A stretch of DNA of 64,000 bases from Ancistrus triradiatus (lineage: Eukaryota > Chordata > Actinopteri > Siluriformes > Loricariidae), in contig JAJAGP010000433.1 in NCBI GenBank assembly GCA_025084515.1, positions 1 to 64,000 on the forward strand, written 5' to 3'. Positions 20,481-31,399 of this stretch are shown piece by piece. Each line of letters starts with the position of its first letter. Positions within the stretch are counted from its first letter, which is position 1. A program made the translations under genes and the position numbers. The notes beneath the pieces were generated by a model. It worked only from the letters and a program-made list of their open reading frames with translations, had not been told where the DNA came from and did not search any database.

Positions 20481-21442
20481 GCATTCAGCGGGTACGCCCC
20501 CTAACAGCCAGAATTAGGTGTACCTGTTCCCCCAGCCATAAAAGGGGGCCCTAAAGCAGCAGCCGGCATTGCACCTTTGCAAAACAGCTCGGCTGGCATT
20601 ATTCTATTTATACCTGCTGCTATGTCTGATGGGCTTATTGTCAGGGAAAGTGATAGACCTGGCTTGCAAAAGGAGCTGGGCCACATGTGGTCAGGAGGCT
20701 AGAGGTCAGGTAGGGCTTAACGGGCTAGCACAGGGCTAGATTACACTGCACATTCCCTTTCCCGGTTACCCCAGCCACTTCTGCGGCCACGCTTGGTTGC
20801 CAAGGCGGCTCGAGTCTCCGCATTCGCCCTCACCACAGTCTGCACGTGCAGATCGGTCCCTCATGCTTCTGGCAGTTTTGGCATCTCTGAAAGCCCAAGC
20901 ACACTTCCTCAAGCACTACGTGCTCTCCCGGTTACTCCGCCTGCAACATAGCCCTTCGGCGAGGCTAGTGGTTTTGTTTTCCCCCTCATTGTGCACCACC
21001 ACCGTGCCTGTTGTTTTGTGCCAACCTAGCGCATTCCTTTGTGTTCACAAACTTTGTTTCAACTTCTTCCAAGGTGGCCCCCAGCACCCAGCCTGTGCCC
21101 AAACTGGTCCTTGAGACTCCCCGAACAACCCTGACTGCAGTATTTGACACTCCATTTGCCACCCCAGAGAAGTAAGGGGGAGAACCTGAGTGCTGCAGGA
21201 TTTTTTTGTTGCAGTGCTCATTGGTGTTAAAACAGCAGCCCTTCTGGTTCCCCACCAAATGTTTGCAAGTGGCCTACATGGTCTCCTTCCTGGGCCACGG
21301 CTTTATGGGAGGCCGAGACTCCAGCATGCGCCAGCGAGGCAGCCTTTGCATGTGCGCTCAGGGAGACCTTATTCCACCCCCTAGGGGACTGGAAGCTGGT
21401 GGCCCATCTCCTGGAGCTCACCTAGGGCTCTAGATTGTCAGC

Positions 21443-21625
21443 TGATTACACTGTCGATTTCCAGACCCTGGCTGCAGAAAGTGGCTGGAATGAAGATAAT
21501 CTTGAAGCCATCTTCTAGCAAGGCCTGAGCGAAAGGCTCAAGGATGAGCTGGCCACCAGAGACCTGTCCGTGTCCCTGGCTGACCTATATGTCCTGGTCA
21601 TCCGCATAGAGAGCCAGGAAACGGT
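21443..21625 (+). pseudogene. gag: Ty3/gypsy gag fragment
   Basis: The frame reads FQTLAAESGWNEDNLEA, then a stop (TAG) before QGLSERLKDELATRD and DLYVLVIRIESQE. This matches the helical C-terminal part of fish Ty3/gypsy Gag (FRTLAAE.GW, GLS..LKDEL). Upstream Gag sequence at 21190-21420 is frameshifted. No zinc knuckle follows. Confidence 0.65.
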
Positions 21626-21796
21626 AAGGGTAGCACAGCTTGTCTCACATCCCCAGGCCCAGTCATATCACTCCCGCCCCTACTGCAGTCAGTTCTGAGG
21701 CCGCCGAACCCATGGAGCTGAGGAAAGCCGGGGTAACACACCCCGACCAATCGCTGCCCAGGTCCCCCAGAATGCCGGCTAACACAGGTTACAGGT

Positions 21797-22468
21797 ATGG
21801 CTGGGGAGGCTAGACCTAGGACTGCCCGACTCTCCTGTTCTCCCTTGGCCCCCCCTGAGTGGAAGGCCATGGAGGAGTATATCAAAGAGACCCTGAGTCT
21901 GGGCTTCATTCGGTCCTCAACCTCACCTGCTGGGGTGGGTTTTTTCTTTGTGGGAAAGAAAGATGGTTCCCTTCGCCCTTGCAAAGATTATCAGGGCCTC
22001 AACGCCATAACAGTTAAAGACCGTTACCCCCTGCCCCTCATGCCGTTGGAGCTTGAGGCACTGCACGGAGCCAGCATCTTTTCCTGCCTTTTCCGCATTC
22101 GGCAAGGGGAAAAGTGGAAAGCAGCCTTCGTAACACCTACAGGGATTTATGAGTACCTATTAATGCCATTAGGTTTCATGAATGCTCCAGCCATCTTCCA
22201 GAGACTCGTTAACAAAGTGTTGCATGAGGCCCTGAACAAGTATGCTTTTGTCTTCCTTGATGATATCCTCGTGTTCAGCCGGTCCTTCGAGGAGCACATT
22301 GGAGAAGTCGGTATTCCATGCACCATTGCTCACACTTTTGGGTTTCATAGTCTCCCAGGGGGGCCCTGCGCATGGACCCGGCCAAGATACAATTCTTGGT
22401 TGACTGGCCCCAACCCACCTCTAGTGATTAAACTGGCCCTGGAGGAATGGCGGCACTGGCTGCAGTGA
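21797..22468 (+). pseudogene. pol: Ty3/gypsy reverse transcriptase lacking motif A
   Basis: It would copy element RNA into DNA. Residues 23-60 cover EYIKETLSLGFIRSSTSPAG and FFFVGKKDGSLRPC; DYQGLNAITVKDRYPLPL follows at 64-81. LLMPLGFMNAPAIFQ is at 121-135, and the polymerase motif FLDDILVFS at 153-161 keeps both aspartates. Between ASIFS (about 92-96) and FRIRQG (99-104) the usual LDLR.AY segment is missing. It contains the first catalytic Asp (motif A), so the enzyme cannot be active. After residue 170 the frame leaves the family. It lies between gag and RNase H remnants of the same element. Confidence 0.88.
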
Positions 22469-22680
22469 GCCACAAAAACTTGCCCTACATCCAGAAGGCC
22501 CAGTGCCTGAATGTCTGCGAGGCCTGCTGGTCCTTAATTTTTAGACATTTTAATTTTACCCTTTGCTTCTGGCCAGGTTCCAAAAATGCCAAGCCCGATA
22601 CTCTGTCCAGGCAATGGGACCCACCTGAGACAGACCCCTCACTAGAGCCAGTCCTCCTGGCACCTCACCTATGCCATTGA
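22447..22680 (+). pseudogene. pol: Ty3/gypsy RNase H C-terminus
   Basis: The frame reads SHKNLPYIQKAQCLN and then FNFTLCFWPGSKNAKPDTLS. These match the end of Ty3/gypsy RNase H (TDHKNL.YI, PGS.N.KPDALSR). The RNase H N-terminus and its catalytic acidic residues are absent because the region between reverse transcriptase and here is deleted. Confidence 0.75.
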
Positions 22681-23109
22681 CAGGACCGTCACTGAGAACA
22701 AGCCCGACCGAAGAACGGCCCACATCCACACCCAAGTCTTGGATTGGGGACATGCATCACCATTTAGGTCTCCAGTTCATGAGACAATTCTGTATGGTCA
22801 CGGCCAGACTTCCGCCCAGGTTGTCAGACTTCCGCCCAGAACCACGACACCTGGACGAAGCAGTTGCCGTGGAGAGGACCAGAAAGAGGAGGTAGGGATT
22901 CACTTCAGCTAAGCAGCTCATCCAATGCTGTAGATGAGCTTGGCAGAATGCCAGGACATCCCTCAGGCAGATTATGGAGACCATGTGGTGCCAGGCCAGC
23001 TGTAAGCATAGGCCAGCTCTCTCACGTTCTGGCTGTCTACTATTGACCTTTCTCTAAGAGGGGATCCAGTAAGCTCCCAGATACATGAGATCGTTCAAGG
23101 TGTTCTGGT

Positions 23110-23215
23110 GGATTAACTCAGAAACATACTGGCTGGACCTGCCCCCGGCTTTGAAGGTCCACCCCACATTTCACTTCTCCTGCCTTAAGCCCTTCCCCTG
23201 CTGGGGAACCACCAC
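23110..23215 (+). pseudogene. pol: Ty3/gypsy integrase C-terminal fragment
   Basis: A short stretch reads YWLDLPPALKVHPTFHFSCL followed by KP. This is the post-core region of Ty3/gypsy integrase (P..L.VHPTFHVS.LKP). The zinc-binding and DDE core regions are missing. Confidence 0.65.
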
Positions 23216-23279
23216 AGCCAGCCAACAGCATTCACTACGCCTCACCCAGGGTTTTTGACTTACAATTGATACATTCTTA

Positions 23280-23380
23280 CAAACGTTGGTTAAGGGCCTT
23301 GCTCAAGGAAAGTGGCAACTTGGCAGAGGTGGGAAGCTGGTCCATAGTCCAGTACTTTTAACCACTAGGCAACCACAGTC
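23280..23380 (+). repeat. dispersed fish repeat (GGGCCTTGCTCAAGG type)
   Basis: The words TTAAGGGCCTTGCTCAAGG, GTGGCAACTTGGCAG and TTAACCACTAGGCAACCAC form a short module very common in fish genomes. It is about 100 bases long, with no coding content. Confidence 0.6.
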
Positions 23381-24106
23381 CTTGAAGACTTGATGAGGAA
23401 AAGCATCATGTTGGACACCATGTCCAATCAGAATTCCGACATGAATTCCCTTCATGAGGATATCCAGGATTTCATCATGGACCTAAAACAAATATAGATT
23501 TAGTCCTCATTCCAACTGTGCCCTTTATAGACAACCTGTGCTCTGATAGGCTACAACTTTGGCAACTCCTCTGTCTATCTTTAAGCTGGGCTAAACCACA
23601 GACAGCATGCTAAGCAGAGTCACTTGTCTGCTTGTTTTCTACTAAATATGGAGACATGGAGAGCTAAAAATTAAAATTAAATTATAATAATAAAAAATAC
23701 CACACAGCAGTATAACGAATAATCCAGATATTCATTCAACTAAAAATGGACATGGAACATGTTTAGTTCAGTTAAAATTATTATCCAGTTCCATTATTTT
23801 AATGTCTTAACATGTTTACCCACATCACACAACCTGATTATCTCAGATGTATCCTCTAAAAAAAAGAAAGGAAGATCAAGTAGGGCAGCTGTTCCTCAGT
23901 TCTGATTTGTCCTACATGCAATTACAGAAATGAATAAGTGAAAGTAATACTTGAACTAGAGTACTTACTTTGAAGTAACCCTTGATAAGTTCATTTTTAC
24001 ACATACCACATTTTGAAGGCATTGCATAACACTGCTATGGGTCAAACTCCTGCATGTTGAAAACCGCTGTTTTGTATAGCTCACAGAGACGTGGCACCAA
24101 GACGTA
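23381..24106. other. unassigned DNA
   Basis: Nothing recognised. It contains a short microhomology run around ACACCATGTCCAATCAGAATTC and AT-rich sequence. It ends at the TA target of the next Tc1. Confidence 0.3.
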
Positions 24107-24501
24107 TACAGTGGTGCTTGAAAGTTTGTGAACCCTTTAGAATTTTACACATTTCTGCATAAATATGACCAAAAGTGTCATCAGATTTTCACAGAAGTCC
24201 TAAAATTAGATAAAGAGAACCCAGTTAAACAAATGAGACAAAAATATTATACTTGGTCATTTATTTATTGAGGAAAATGGTCCAATATTACATATTAGTG
24301 AGTGGCAAAAGTATGTGAACCTTTTCCTCACATTAACTGCTCTCTTCAGGTTCTTCCACAACATTTCGATTAGATTAAGGTCAGTACATTAACTTGGCCA
24401 TTCCAAAACATTAACTTTATTCTTCTTTAACCATTATTTGATAGAACAACTTGTGTGCTTAGGGTCGTTGACTTGGTGCATGACCTACCTTCTCTTGAGA
24501 T

Positions 24502-24913
24502 TCAGTTCATGGACAGATGTCCTGACATTTTCTTATATAATTCAGAATTCATGGTTCCATCAATGACGGCAAGCCGTCGTGGCCCAGATGCAGCAAAACA
24601 GGCCCAAACCATGATACTACCACCACCATGTTTCACAAATGAGATAAGGTTCTTATGCTGGAATGCGGTGTTTTCCTTTCTCCAAACATAACGCTTTTCT
24701 TTTCTTTTAAAAAAGTTCCATTTTGGTCTCATCCATCCATAAAACATTCTTCCAATAGCTTTCTGGCTTGTCCACATGATCTTTAGCAAACTGCAGACAA
24801 GCAGCAATGTTCTTTTTGGAGAATAGTGGTTTTCTCCTTGCAACCCTGCCATGCACACCATTGTTGTTCAGTGTTCTTCTGATGGTGGACTCATGAACAT
24901 TAACATTAGTCAA
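24502..24913 (-). pseudogene. Tc1 transposase fragment
   Basis: Frames 24707-24913 and 24502-24861 hold the middle of the protein. The order is NVNVHESTIRRTLNNNGVHG (end of the DNA-binding part), NIAACLQFAKDHVDKPESYW, the first catalytic site LWMDETKMELF (Asp present), and KHGGGSIMVWACFAASGP with IDGTMNSELY. They overlap in two frames, so at least one frameshift is present. The second Asp and the Glu motifs are missing, because the sequence passes directly to the 5'-side flank. Confidence 0.8.
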
Positions 24914-25320
24914 TGTGAAAAAGGCCTTCAGTTGCTTAGAAGTTACCCTGGGGTCCTTTTGACCTCACCAACTATTACACGCCTTGCTCTTGGAGTGATC
25001 TTTGTTGGTTGACTATTTTCCACCTGATGAGCATCAACATCTCCTTTTCTGATGTCCTCAGAAATCTCCTTTGTTTATGCCATGATACACTTCCACAAAC
25101 ATGTGTTGTGAAGAGCAGACTTTGATAGATCCCTGTTCTTTACATAAAACTGGGTGCCCACTTACACCTGATTGTCTTCCCATTGAATGAAAACACCTGA
25201 CTAATTTCACCTTCACATAGATTCACATACTTTTGCCACTCACTAATAATGTAATATTGGATAATTTTCCTCAATAAATAAATGACTAAGTATAATATTT
25301 ATAGTAAGTATAATAAGTAT

Positions 25321-25895
25321 TGTCACGAATCGCATAAGCAGGGAAACGGGAAACGGACGTAGGTGCAAGTGATGAAGGTTTATTTACAGTGCTCATGGTG
25401 TAACATACAAACAAACCACACAGAACTAAACATAGAATGATTACTAATCAAACAAACATCTAACACATGAGACAGCTAGCGAGGCTAATGCAAATACAAA
25501 CAATTCACACATACAACAGCAAGCAAACAAACAACAGCCACATGGGACAAGCTAACAGGGCTAATGCTAAACATACAACAGCAAGCTATCAAACAACAAC
25601 CACATGGGACAAGCTAACAGGGCTAATGCTAACAAATAACAATAAGGCACAACATGTAACAAAACTAAACATAGAACAAGGAGCAGAAGGCAGAGACAAG
25701 CAGGGACCGAGGAACACATGGAGCCAAGGACAACCACAACATGAGGGTAAAGCCAGACAAGGAAGTGCACAGAAAGCGGGGTATATATAGAAAACCGACC
25801 AGCAGGTGGCTACAGCCCCACCTGCTGAGTGGGAAGCAGAAAGCAAGGGGAGCTAAACCAGATAGATGCAAGCTGAAGGCCTGCATCATGTTACA
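25321..25895 (-). mobile_element. solo LTR, 575 bp, family a
   Basis: It begins TGTCACGAATCGC and ends CATCATGTTACA on the plus strand, with the 5-bp duplication AGTAT at 25316-25320 and 25896-25900. Read on the minus strand it has a TATA box (complement of GGGGTATATATAG near 25780) and then AATAAA (complement near 25378), so the LTR is oriented on the minus strand. A relative lies at 52346-52870. Frames within it are not genes. Confidence 0.92.
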
Positions 25896-26117
25896 AGTAT
25901 AGTATAATATACCTACTTTCAGGACTTGTTTGAAAATCTGATGATGTTTTAGGACATATTTATGCAGAAATATAGAAAATTCTAAAGAGTTCACCAACTT
26001 TCAAGCACCACTGTAGTACATCCAGGAATGACTGCAGCAGATCAGTTGTGACACAGACAGATAAGGAAGCAAATGATAAGGGATAGTGATAGGGTAGCTA
26101 AAGTATACAGATGAAAA

Positions 26118-27345
26118 TATAATTAGGTTAGTTAAGAATGCAGCGGCTCGAGTGCTAACTCGAACTAGAAAATTTGATCATATTACTCCTGTTCTGTCAT
26201 CACTACACTGGTTACCAGTTAAATTCCGCATTGATTACAAAATACTTCTTGTAGCATATAAAGCTCTGCAAGACTTCTTTTAGTTCCTAGAATTAAAAAA
26301 GGCACATCAGGGGGAAAAGGCTTTCTCATACATGGACCCCCAACTATGGAATAAACTTCCCACTTTAGTTCGAGACTCAGACACTCTCCAAATGTTTAAG
26401 TCTAGGCTAAAGACATACTTATAGGCTTTTGACTAGATTTAGACTGGGATGCATGGCTTGGGTCACTGGGGCCGGAGTCTGGAGACATGTCTGGCCTGTG
26501 TTGGGTGGGAGGTCTGGCTGAACTGGGCTTCAGTCCTCTTGATCTTGACTTGTGCATCCTTGCCTTAGACTAAGGGCAGAGCTGGGGGTTCATATTCAAA
26601 AAGTTTTCTGGTGATCTGGGACGTTGGGTTGCTGTCTTCTGCCTCTTGTGGGTTGCTGATGTCTTATGTTATCCCTCTTGGCTGTGTTACATTCTGGTGC
26701 TCCTCTTTCCACCTACGCTGCTATAGCTAATGCTGCCGGAATCTCATGCTACACATGGCATCAGTGATTGTTAATAGACTTTGTGCTCTTAATCAATAAC
26801 TAACTACATTTTCTGTTTTCTCTCCGAGCTGTGTCCTGGTACCAGTTCCAGCCCCACACATGATGTGCACAATGTTCATCCGCTTCAGATCCACTCAAGT
26901 TGTGTCCATCATCAGGTCCAGCCCCACCATACCCGGGCCACACTGGCGACGAAGTGCTACCAAGGACTTTCCCTTTTAGACTCAAGATCCCAGAGTGACT
27001 CTGTGTATCAGACTACATAATGCTGATATACATATTTTACAGAATTTTATTTGAACTATCACTATAAGACTTATTTGTTTACATAAATTAGCTTCATTCT
27101 TACATTTATCATCTATGCTGTCCAAGGAGGATGGGTCCCTTTTTGAGTCTTGGTCCTCCCAAGGTTTCTTCCTCATAATGCTTAGGGAGTTTTTCCTTGC
27201 AACTGTCGCCCTAGGCTTGCTCAATTTGGGATTGGCCATAGATATTAGAAGATAATCTAAAATTGTAAAGTTGTTTTGAGAGAATGCTCTATTGTAAAAA
27301 GTGCTATATAAATAAATCTGACTTGACTTGACAGACTTGTCACCA
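26118..27345 (+). mobile_element. L2/CR1-type LINE, 3' fragment (copy A)
   Basis: It starts in the C-terminal part of the reverse transcriptase ORF (AARVLTRTRKFDHI near 26140-26180, SLHWLPVKFRIDYK near 26200-26240). It passes through a deleted end of the ORF and a 3' untranslated region, and ends in repeats of TTGACTTGAC after AAATAAATC at 27310-27345. The same 3' end is found in copies B (30278-33930) and C (34681-37085). It has no open frame of useful length. Confidence 0.8.
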
Positions 27346-27529
27346 TTACTTTCCTTACTTTGCTGAGAGAGTGTGGCAGTCATCAGTTCACCTAGGAGCT
27401 ACAAGTTTGAATCATGTTTCTGCACCACTAGAAGCATGGCCTTTATCCTACAATATAACTGGTATAAACTTTGACTTTCAGGTGGATCTGGAAAGTAGTG
27501 GATCTCTTCCTTCTTTGACTGCTTTTTCA

Positions 27530-27945
27530 TTTGATTGTTGTTTGTCTGTTCCTTATGTACAAGTTTTATTTAAATGTCCATCTTGAATTTCAAGCTGAAT
27601 ACCCAGCAATACCATCCTTTGGCTAAACCTGGCTCTTGCAGACAGGGTGCTTTTCTACAACCGCTGTGGCTACACTTTTAATGGCCTTTTAGATATCATA
27701 TCAGCTAGTTTAACCAGAATTTCACTCTTAACGTCATTGGAGGTGACAATCAATATTCTTTCCTTGGCATAGGCATCATTTGTTGCACTTCAGCATCATG
27801 GGAGAAATCAGGAATAACAAAAGGCCATTCCACTGGGAAGCTTGCAGTATCAATAATGGAGTCAGAAACAGTGTCAATGTAAACAAAACTTTCAGTGCTG
27901 CCTGAGCAGTTGGTAGATATTTGATATCTGTCAAATTTCATGAGC
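27530..27945 (-). pseudogene. SAMD3-like family fragment, degenerate
   Basis: The open part 27750-27941 contains SFPVEWPFVIPDFSHDAEVQ, close to the fish SAMD3-like signature (WP..F.IP.FS.DVE). Continuing in other frames downstream are DVKSEILVKLADMI (like LKSDILEGLA.EI) and AVVEKHPVCK (like ALV..HPCLK). Order and spacing agree with the family, which is multi-copy in fish and of unclear function. Stops and frameshifts separate the blocks. No exon structure is clear, so this may be a retro-copied or transposon-carried fragment. Confidence 0.5.
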
Positions 27946-28049
27946 TTCTGTCCAAAACCACGATCTTTAAACTGTAGAACAAAGTGGTGCCCAGTGTTTC
28001 ACTTGGGTCACTGACTTACTCATGGACACTCTCTAGGATGACACAGCAT

Positions 28050-28705
28050 TGTGTTGGCTTGGGTGGTATCTATTTCTTTCATACCTTCCTGAGATTTCAC
28101 TTGGGTATACGATATATGATGATGTTTGTGTTATGATATTGTGGTATTGAGTTATCTTCGATAGCATGCTAACAGCTCTTCCCACCACAGAACATGTAAG
28201 ATTCTAGCTTAATAATGATTAAAATATGAAAGAGTGATATAAAATCACTGAAGGAACAGAAAGGTGAAATTAAACCCGTTCTGTGCTGTGTGGATCTGTT
28301 GCTTGATAGGATACTTTAACGTTAGCTTAGCAAGAAGGCTACAGACCCAAACAGTTCCACCATCACAGTACAAGTTTGGTTCTGGAGATTGGTGCTCTTT
28401 TGACCCAAATTTATTTGATAAGATTTGAGAGCGAAAGTAGTGTGACAGCAAGCTGAACTGAATGTCCTCTGTGCTACATGCAGAGAATGTGAATTTTCAA
28501 TAGGTGTCTGGCCCCTTTTCTGTTAGTGTCACTTATCAGTGAGAGCGCACACAATCAGTGAGCCCTCTAATATATAAATGGGTGAACTGTGTTTTTATCC
28601 TTTCAGAGGTGGAATAAAAATTTGACAGTTTTTAAACAGCCATCAGTTGTACATACCATGGTATATCATATTACCGTCATACCACCCAAACCTAACAGTG
28701 AGTTA
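28050..28705. mobile_element. possible non-autonomous DNA element with inverted ends
   Basis: The left end around 28052 reads TGTTGGCTTGGGTGGTAT and the right end near 28680-28702 is the inverted ATACCACCCAAACCTAACAG. This is the kind of terminal repeat seen in fish hAT-like MITEs. No duplication could be read and the interior has no coding content. Confidence 0.4.
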
Positions 28706-29847
28706 ACAAGAATTAAAACAGTAAAAATAAGAAGGGTTTTAAAATAATCAAAGGTGTGTTTTCTGTACCTTATTGTATCATGAACATCCTCGAGGTGATG
28801 AGCAGTTTTCCGCAGTTTTGGTAGGCAGCCAGAGTGATGTAGTCAGTCAGCTGGACAGGATCGACAACCACAGTTATTGCAGGGTTTTTTTTGCTGATAA
28901 CCTACATGCTCCAAGAAGCCAGCTGTGAACATTTCAATTATGAAAAGTATGTAACATCCTCTAAACAGATCTGAAGTACTCTCGCAAAATCTGGTAGTCT
29001 ACTTGTGTTCCCAACAGAGAGCACTTAACCATGTTTGAAATAGCCAAACTGATGGCAGCATTCAAGACGTCCACAGATAAAAAAGATACACACCCAGATC
29101 TGATTCTTGGTTTAAAAAAAAAATTGGCATCTCTAAATAATATGTCAACATTCATTGAAGTGTGCAAGTTATTTTTTTTCTAAGTTAAGAGCATCATTAA
29201 CACCAAGCACCTTTTTTGAAGAAAGAATGTTTAGCTTAAATCTTACTGTCCAAAAGTTTTTGATTAGCAAGTGGTACTATTCCACAAAATGTCGTTTACG
29301 GTGAATTTTCGTAAAAGAAAATACTTTTGAAAGCAACTGTTGTTGGGCTAAGCAGAGTTTCTGTTGTGAATGAAGGGCTGGATAACAACTCAACAATGCC
29401 CTAATAATTACAGATAATTATTATAATAAATGATGATATTATAATAAATAATTATATTCAAGAATTATATGCCAAGTCTATTCACCCTCGAATGACGTAG
29501 CCAACCAACAACAGAATACATTTTAGATACATACAAAACCCATTAACATTAGAGCCAAGACTCTGAACAAACACATCTACTTTTACAAGGAGCTCAAGGT
29601 CCATCATCAAGGACTCTAGAATCTTGCTGTAACCATATTGTAAGTTTCCAATCACATCAAATATACCACAAACTTTGTGTTTCTTTTTTGAACTACAACA
29701 GATTGCAAAGTTCAAAACCATTAATATAGAGAATGGGTAACCACGTCACAGTGCAGTGCACTCTCGGTAGTAGCCGCCCATTTTTATATATTTTTTTAAT
29801 ATTTTAGGGCACCATGCAACCGAGGTAAAAATGAGAGACAAACACGA
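28706..29847. other. unassigned DNA
   Basis: No gene or known repeat is visible. Two minus-strand frames (28961-29167, 29482-29721) carry no recognised domain. Confidence 0.3.

Positions 29848-29904
<57 letters not shown>
29848..29904. repeat. (AAT)n microsatellite
   Basis: Nineteen perfect AAT units in a row. Confidence 0.95.
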
Positions 29905-30277
29905 CATGAATGGACCGGGCGAATATTAAATGCAAGATTCATTATCGGGAGAAGCTAAATAGGGAACCAAAGGAGGGCTATCGTGAGAAAATAAAGGAAA
30001 TTAATGAATTCGATTGATATGAACACACAGATGACAGGTGATTTAAATGAGCAGCTGCCAGTAACATTTCCAAACGTGTTTATGTAACTTGTTTGTGGCG
30101 TGAGCGCCTAAACATTCTAATAGTTTAGAAATTATAATCTCTCGAGGCTCACCTTCAGTTTACAAATGGATGGGTTCAAGATCTGCAAATTATCAGAGGC
30201 AAAGACCAGAAAATAGTCGGTCGCACAGAATTAAGTAGTTGCCTCACACACACACTTCTATGGGACCACATTAAACT
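29905..30277. other. unassigned DNA
   Basis: No open frame longer than about 40 codons and no recognised repeat. It ends at the 3' tail of LINE copy B. Confidence 0.3.
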
Positions 30278-31399
30278 AGTCAAGTCAAATTTATTTATAT
30301 AGGGCTTTTTACAATGGAGGATTGTCTCAAAGCAACTTTACAATTACAGATTATCTCCTAATATCTACGTCCAATCCCAAATTGAGCAAGCCTAGGGCGA
30401 CAGTGGCAAGGAAAAATTCCCTAAGCGTTATGAGAAAGAAACCTTGGGAGGACCAAAACTCAAAAAAATGACCCATCCTCCTTGGGTGGCATAGATGATA
30501 AATGTAAGAATGAAACTGATTTATCTAAACTAATAAGTCTTGGAGTGATAGTCCAAATAAAAAGTAAAATATGCACATCGGCATTAAATAGTCTTATACA
30601 CAGAGTCACTCTAGGATCTTGAGTCTAAGCAGGAAAGTCCTTGGCGGCACTGCGTTCGCAGCCAATCAGAGGAGGGAGAGAGCTACTGCCCTCTGGTGTG
30701 GCCTGGGTATGTTGGAACTGGAGCTGATGACGGAAACAGCTTGAGTGAAGCTGAAGCGGATGAACATCATGTGAGGGACTGGAACTCTTACAGGAACACA
30801 GCTCGGAGAGAAAACAGAAAATGTGGTTAGTTATTGACTAAGAGCACATTGTTTATTAACAATCACTGATGCACATGTAGCATGAGACCCCGGCAGCATT
30901 AGCTATAGAAGCATAGCTAGAAAGAGGAGAACTAGAAGGTAACACAGCCACGAGCGATCACATGAGACATCGGCAACCCCACATGTGGCAGAAAACAGCA
31001 ACCCAGTGTCTCTGATCACCATAAGACTCTTTCACTATGAACCCCCAGCTCTGCCCTTAGTCTAAGGCAAGGATGCACAAGTCAACATCAAGAGGACCAA
31101 ATTCAGCCAGATCGCCCACCCGACACTCCCGGCTAACGGACAAGGCAGGCATGCCAGACATGACTCCAGACTCTGGCCCCAGTGACCCAAGGCCATTGAT
31201 CCCAGTCTAAATCTAGTCAAAAGCCTGCGTAAATAAGTATGTCTTTAGCCTAGACTTAAAAATTTGGAGAGTGTTTGAGTCTCAAACTAAAGTGGTGAAG
31301 TTTATTCTATAGTTGGGGGGGTCATGTATGAGAAAGCCTTTCCCCCTGCTGTGACTTTTTTAATTCTAGGAACTAAAAGAAGTTCTGCACCCTGTGAAT

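Larger units (their letters stand above)
20480..23260 (+). mobile_element. Ty3/gypsy retrotransposon remnant
   Basis: In order on the plus strand come a GC-richer leader or LTR-like stretch (20480-21180), a gag fragment, a reverse transcriptase, the end of RNase H and the tail of integrase. Base composition is visibly more GC-rich than the surroundings. Integrase core, most of gag and most of RNase H are deleted. LTR limits could not be set, and I see no matching right LTR. Confidence 0.8.
24109..26013 (-). mobile_element. Tc1 transposon, family 2, split by a solo LTR
   Basis: Both ends are intact: CAGTGGTGCTTGAAAGTTTG at the left and the inverted CAAGCACCACTG at the right, with TA at 24107-24108 and 26014-26015. 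The transposase runs on the minus strand. The right inverted-repeat region is interrupted by the solo LTR at 25321-25895. Apart from that insert, the 3' half of the gene is shortened. Confidence 0.93.

Noticed and set aside
20797..21433. GC-rich frames upstream of gypsy gag
   Set aside because: They fall in the leader or LTR-like part of the gypsy remnant and do not match Gag except in broken pieces.
23381..24106. Possible host exon
   Set aside because: No open frame with acceptable splice sites or domain was found.
25467..25997. Several open frames of 67-110 codons on both strands
   Set aside because: All lie within the solo LTR at 25321-25895 or its junction and share no domain; they are an effect of LTR composition.
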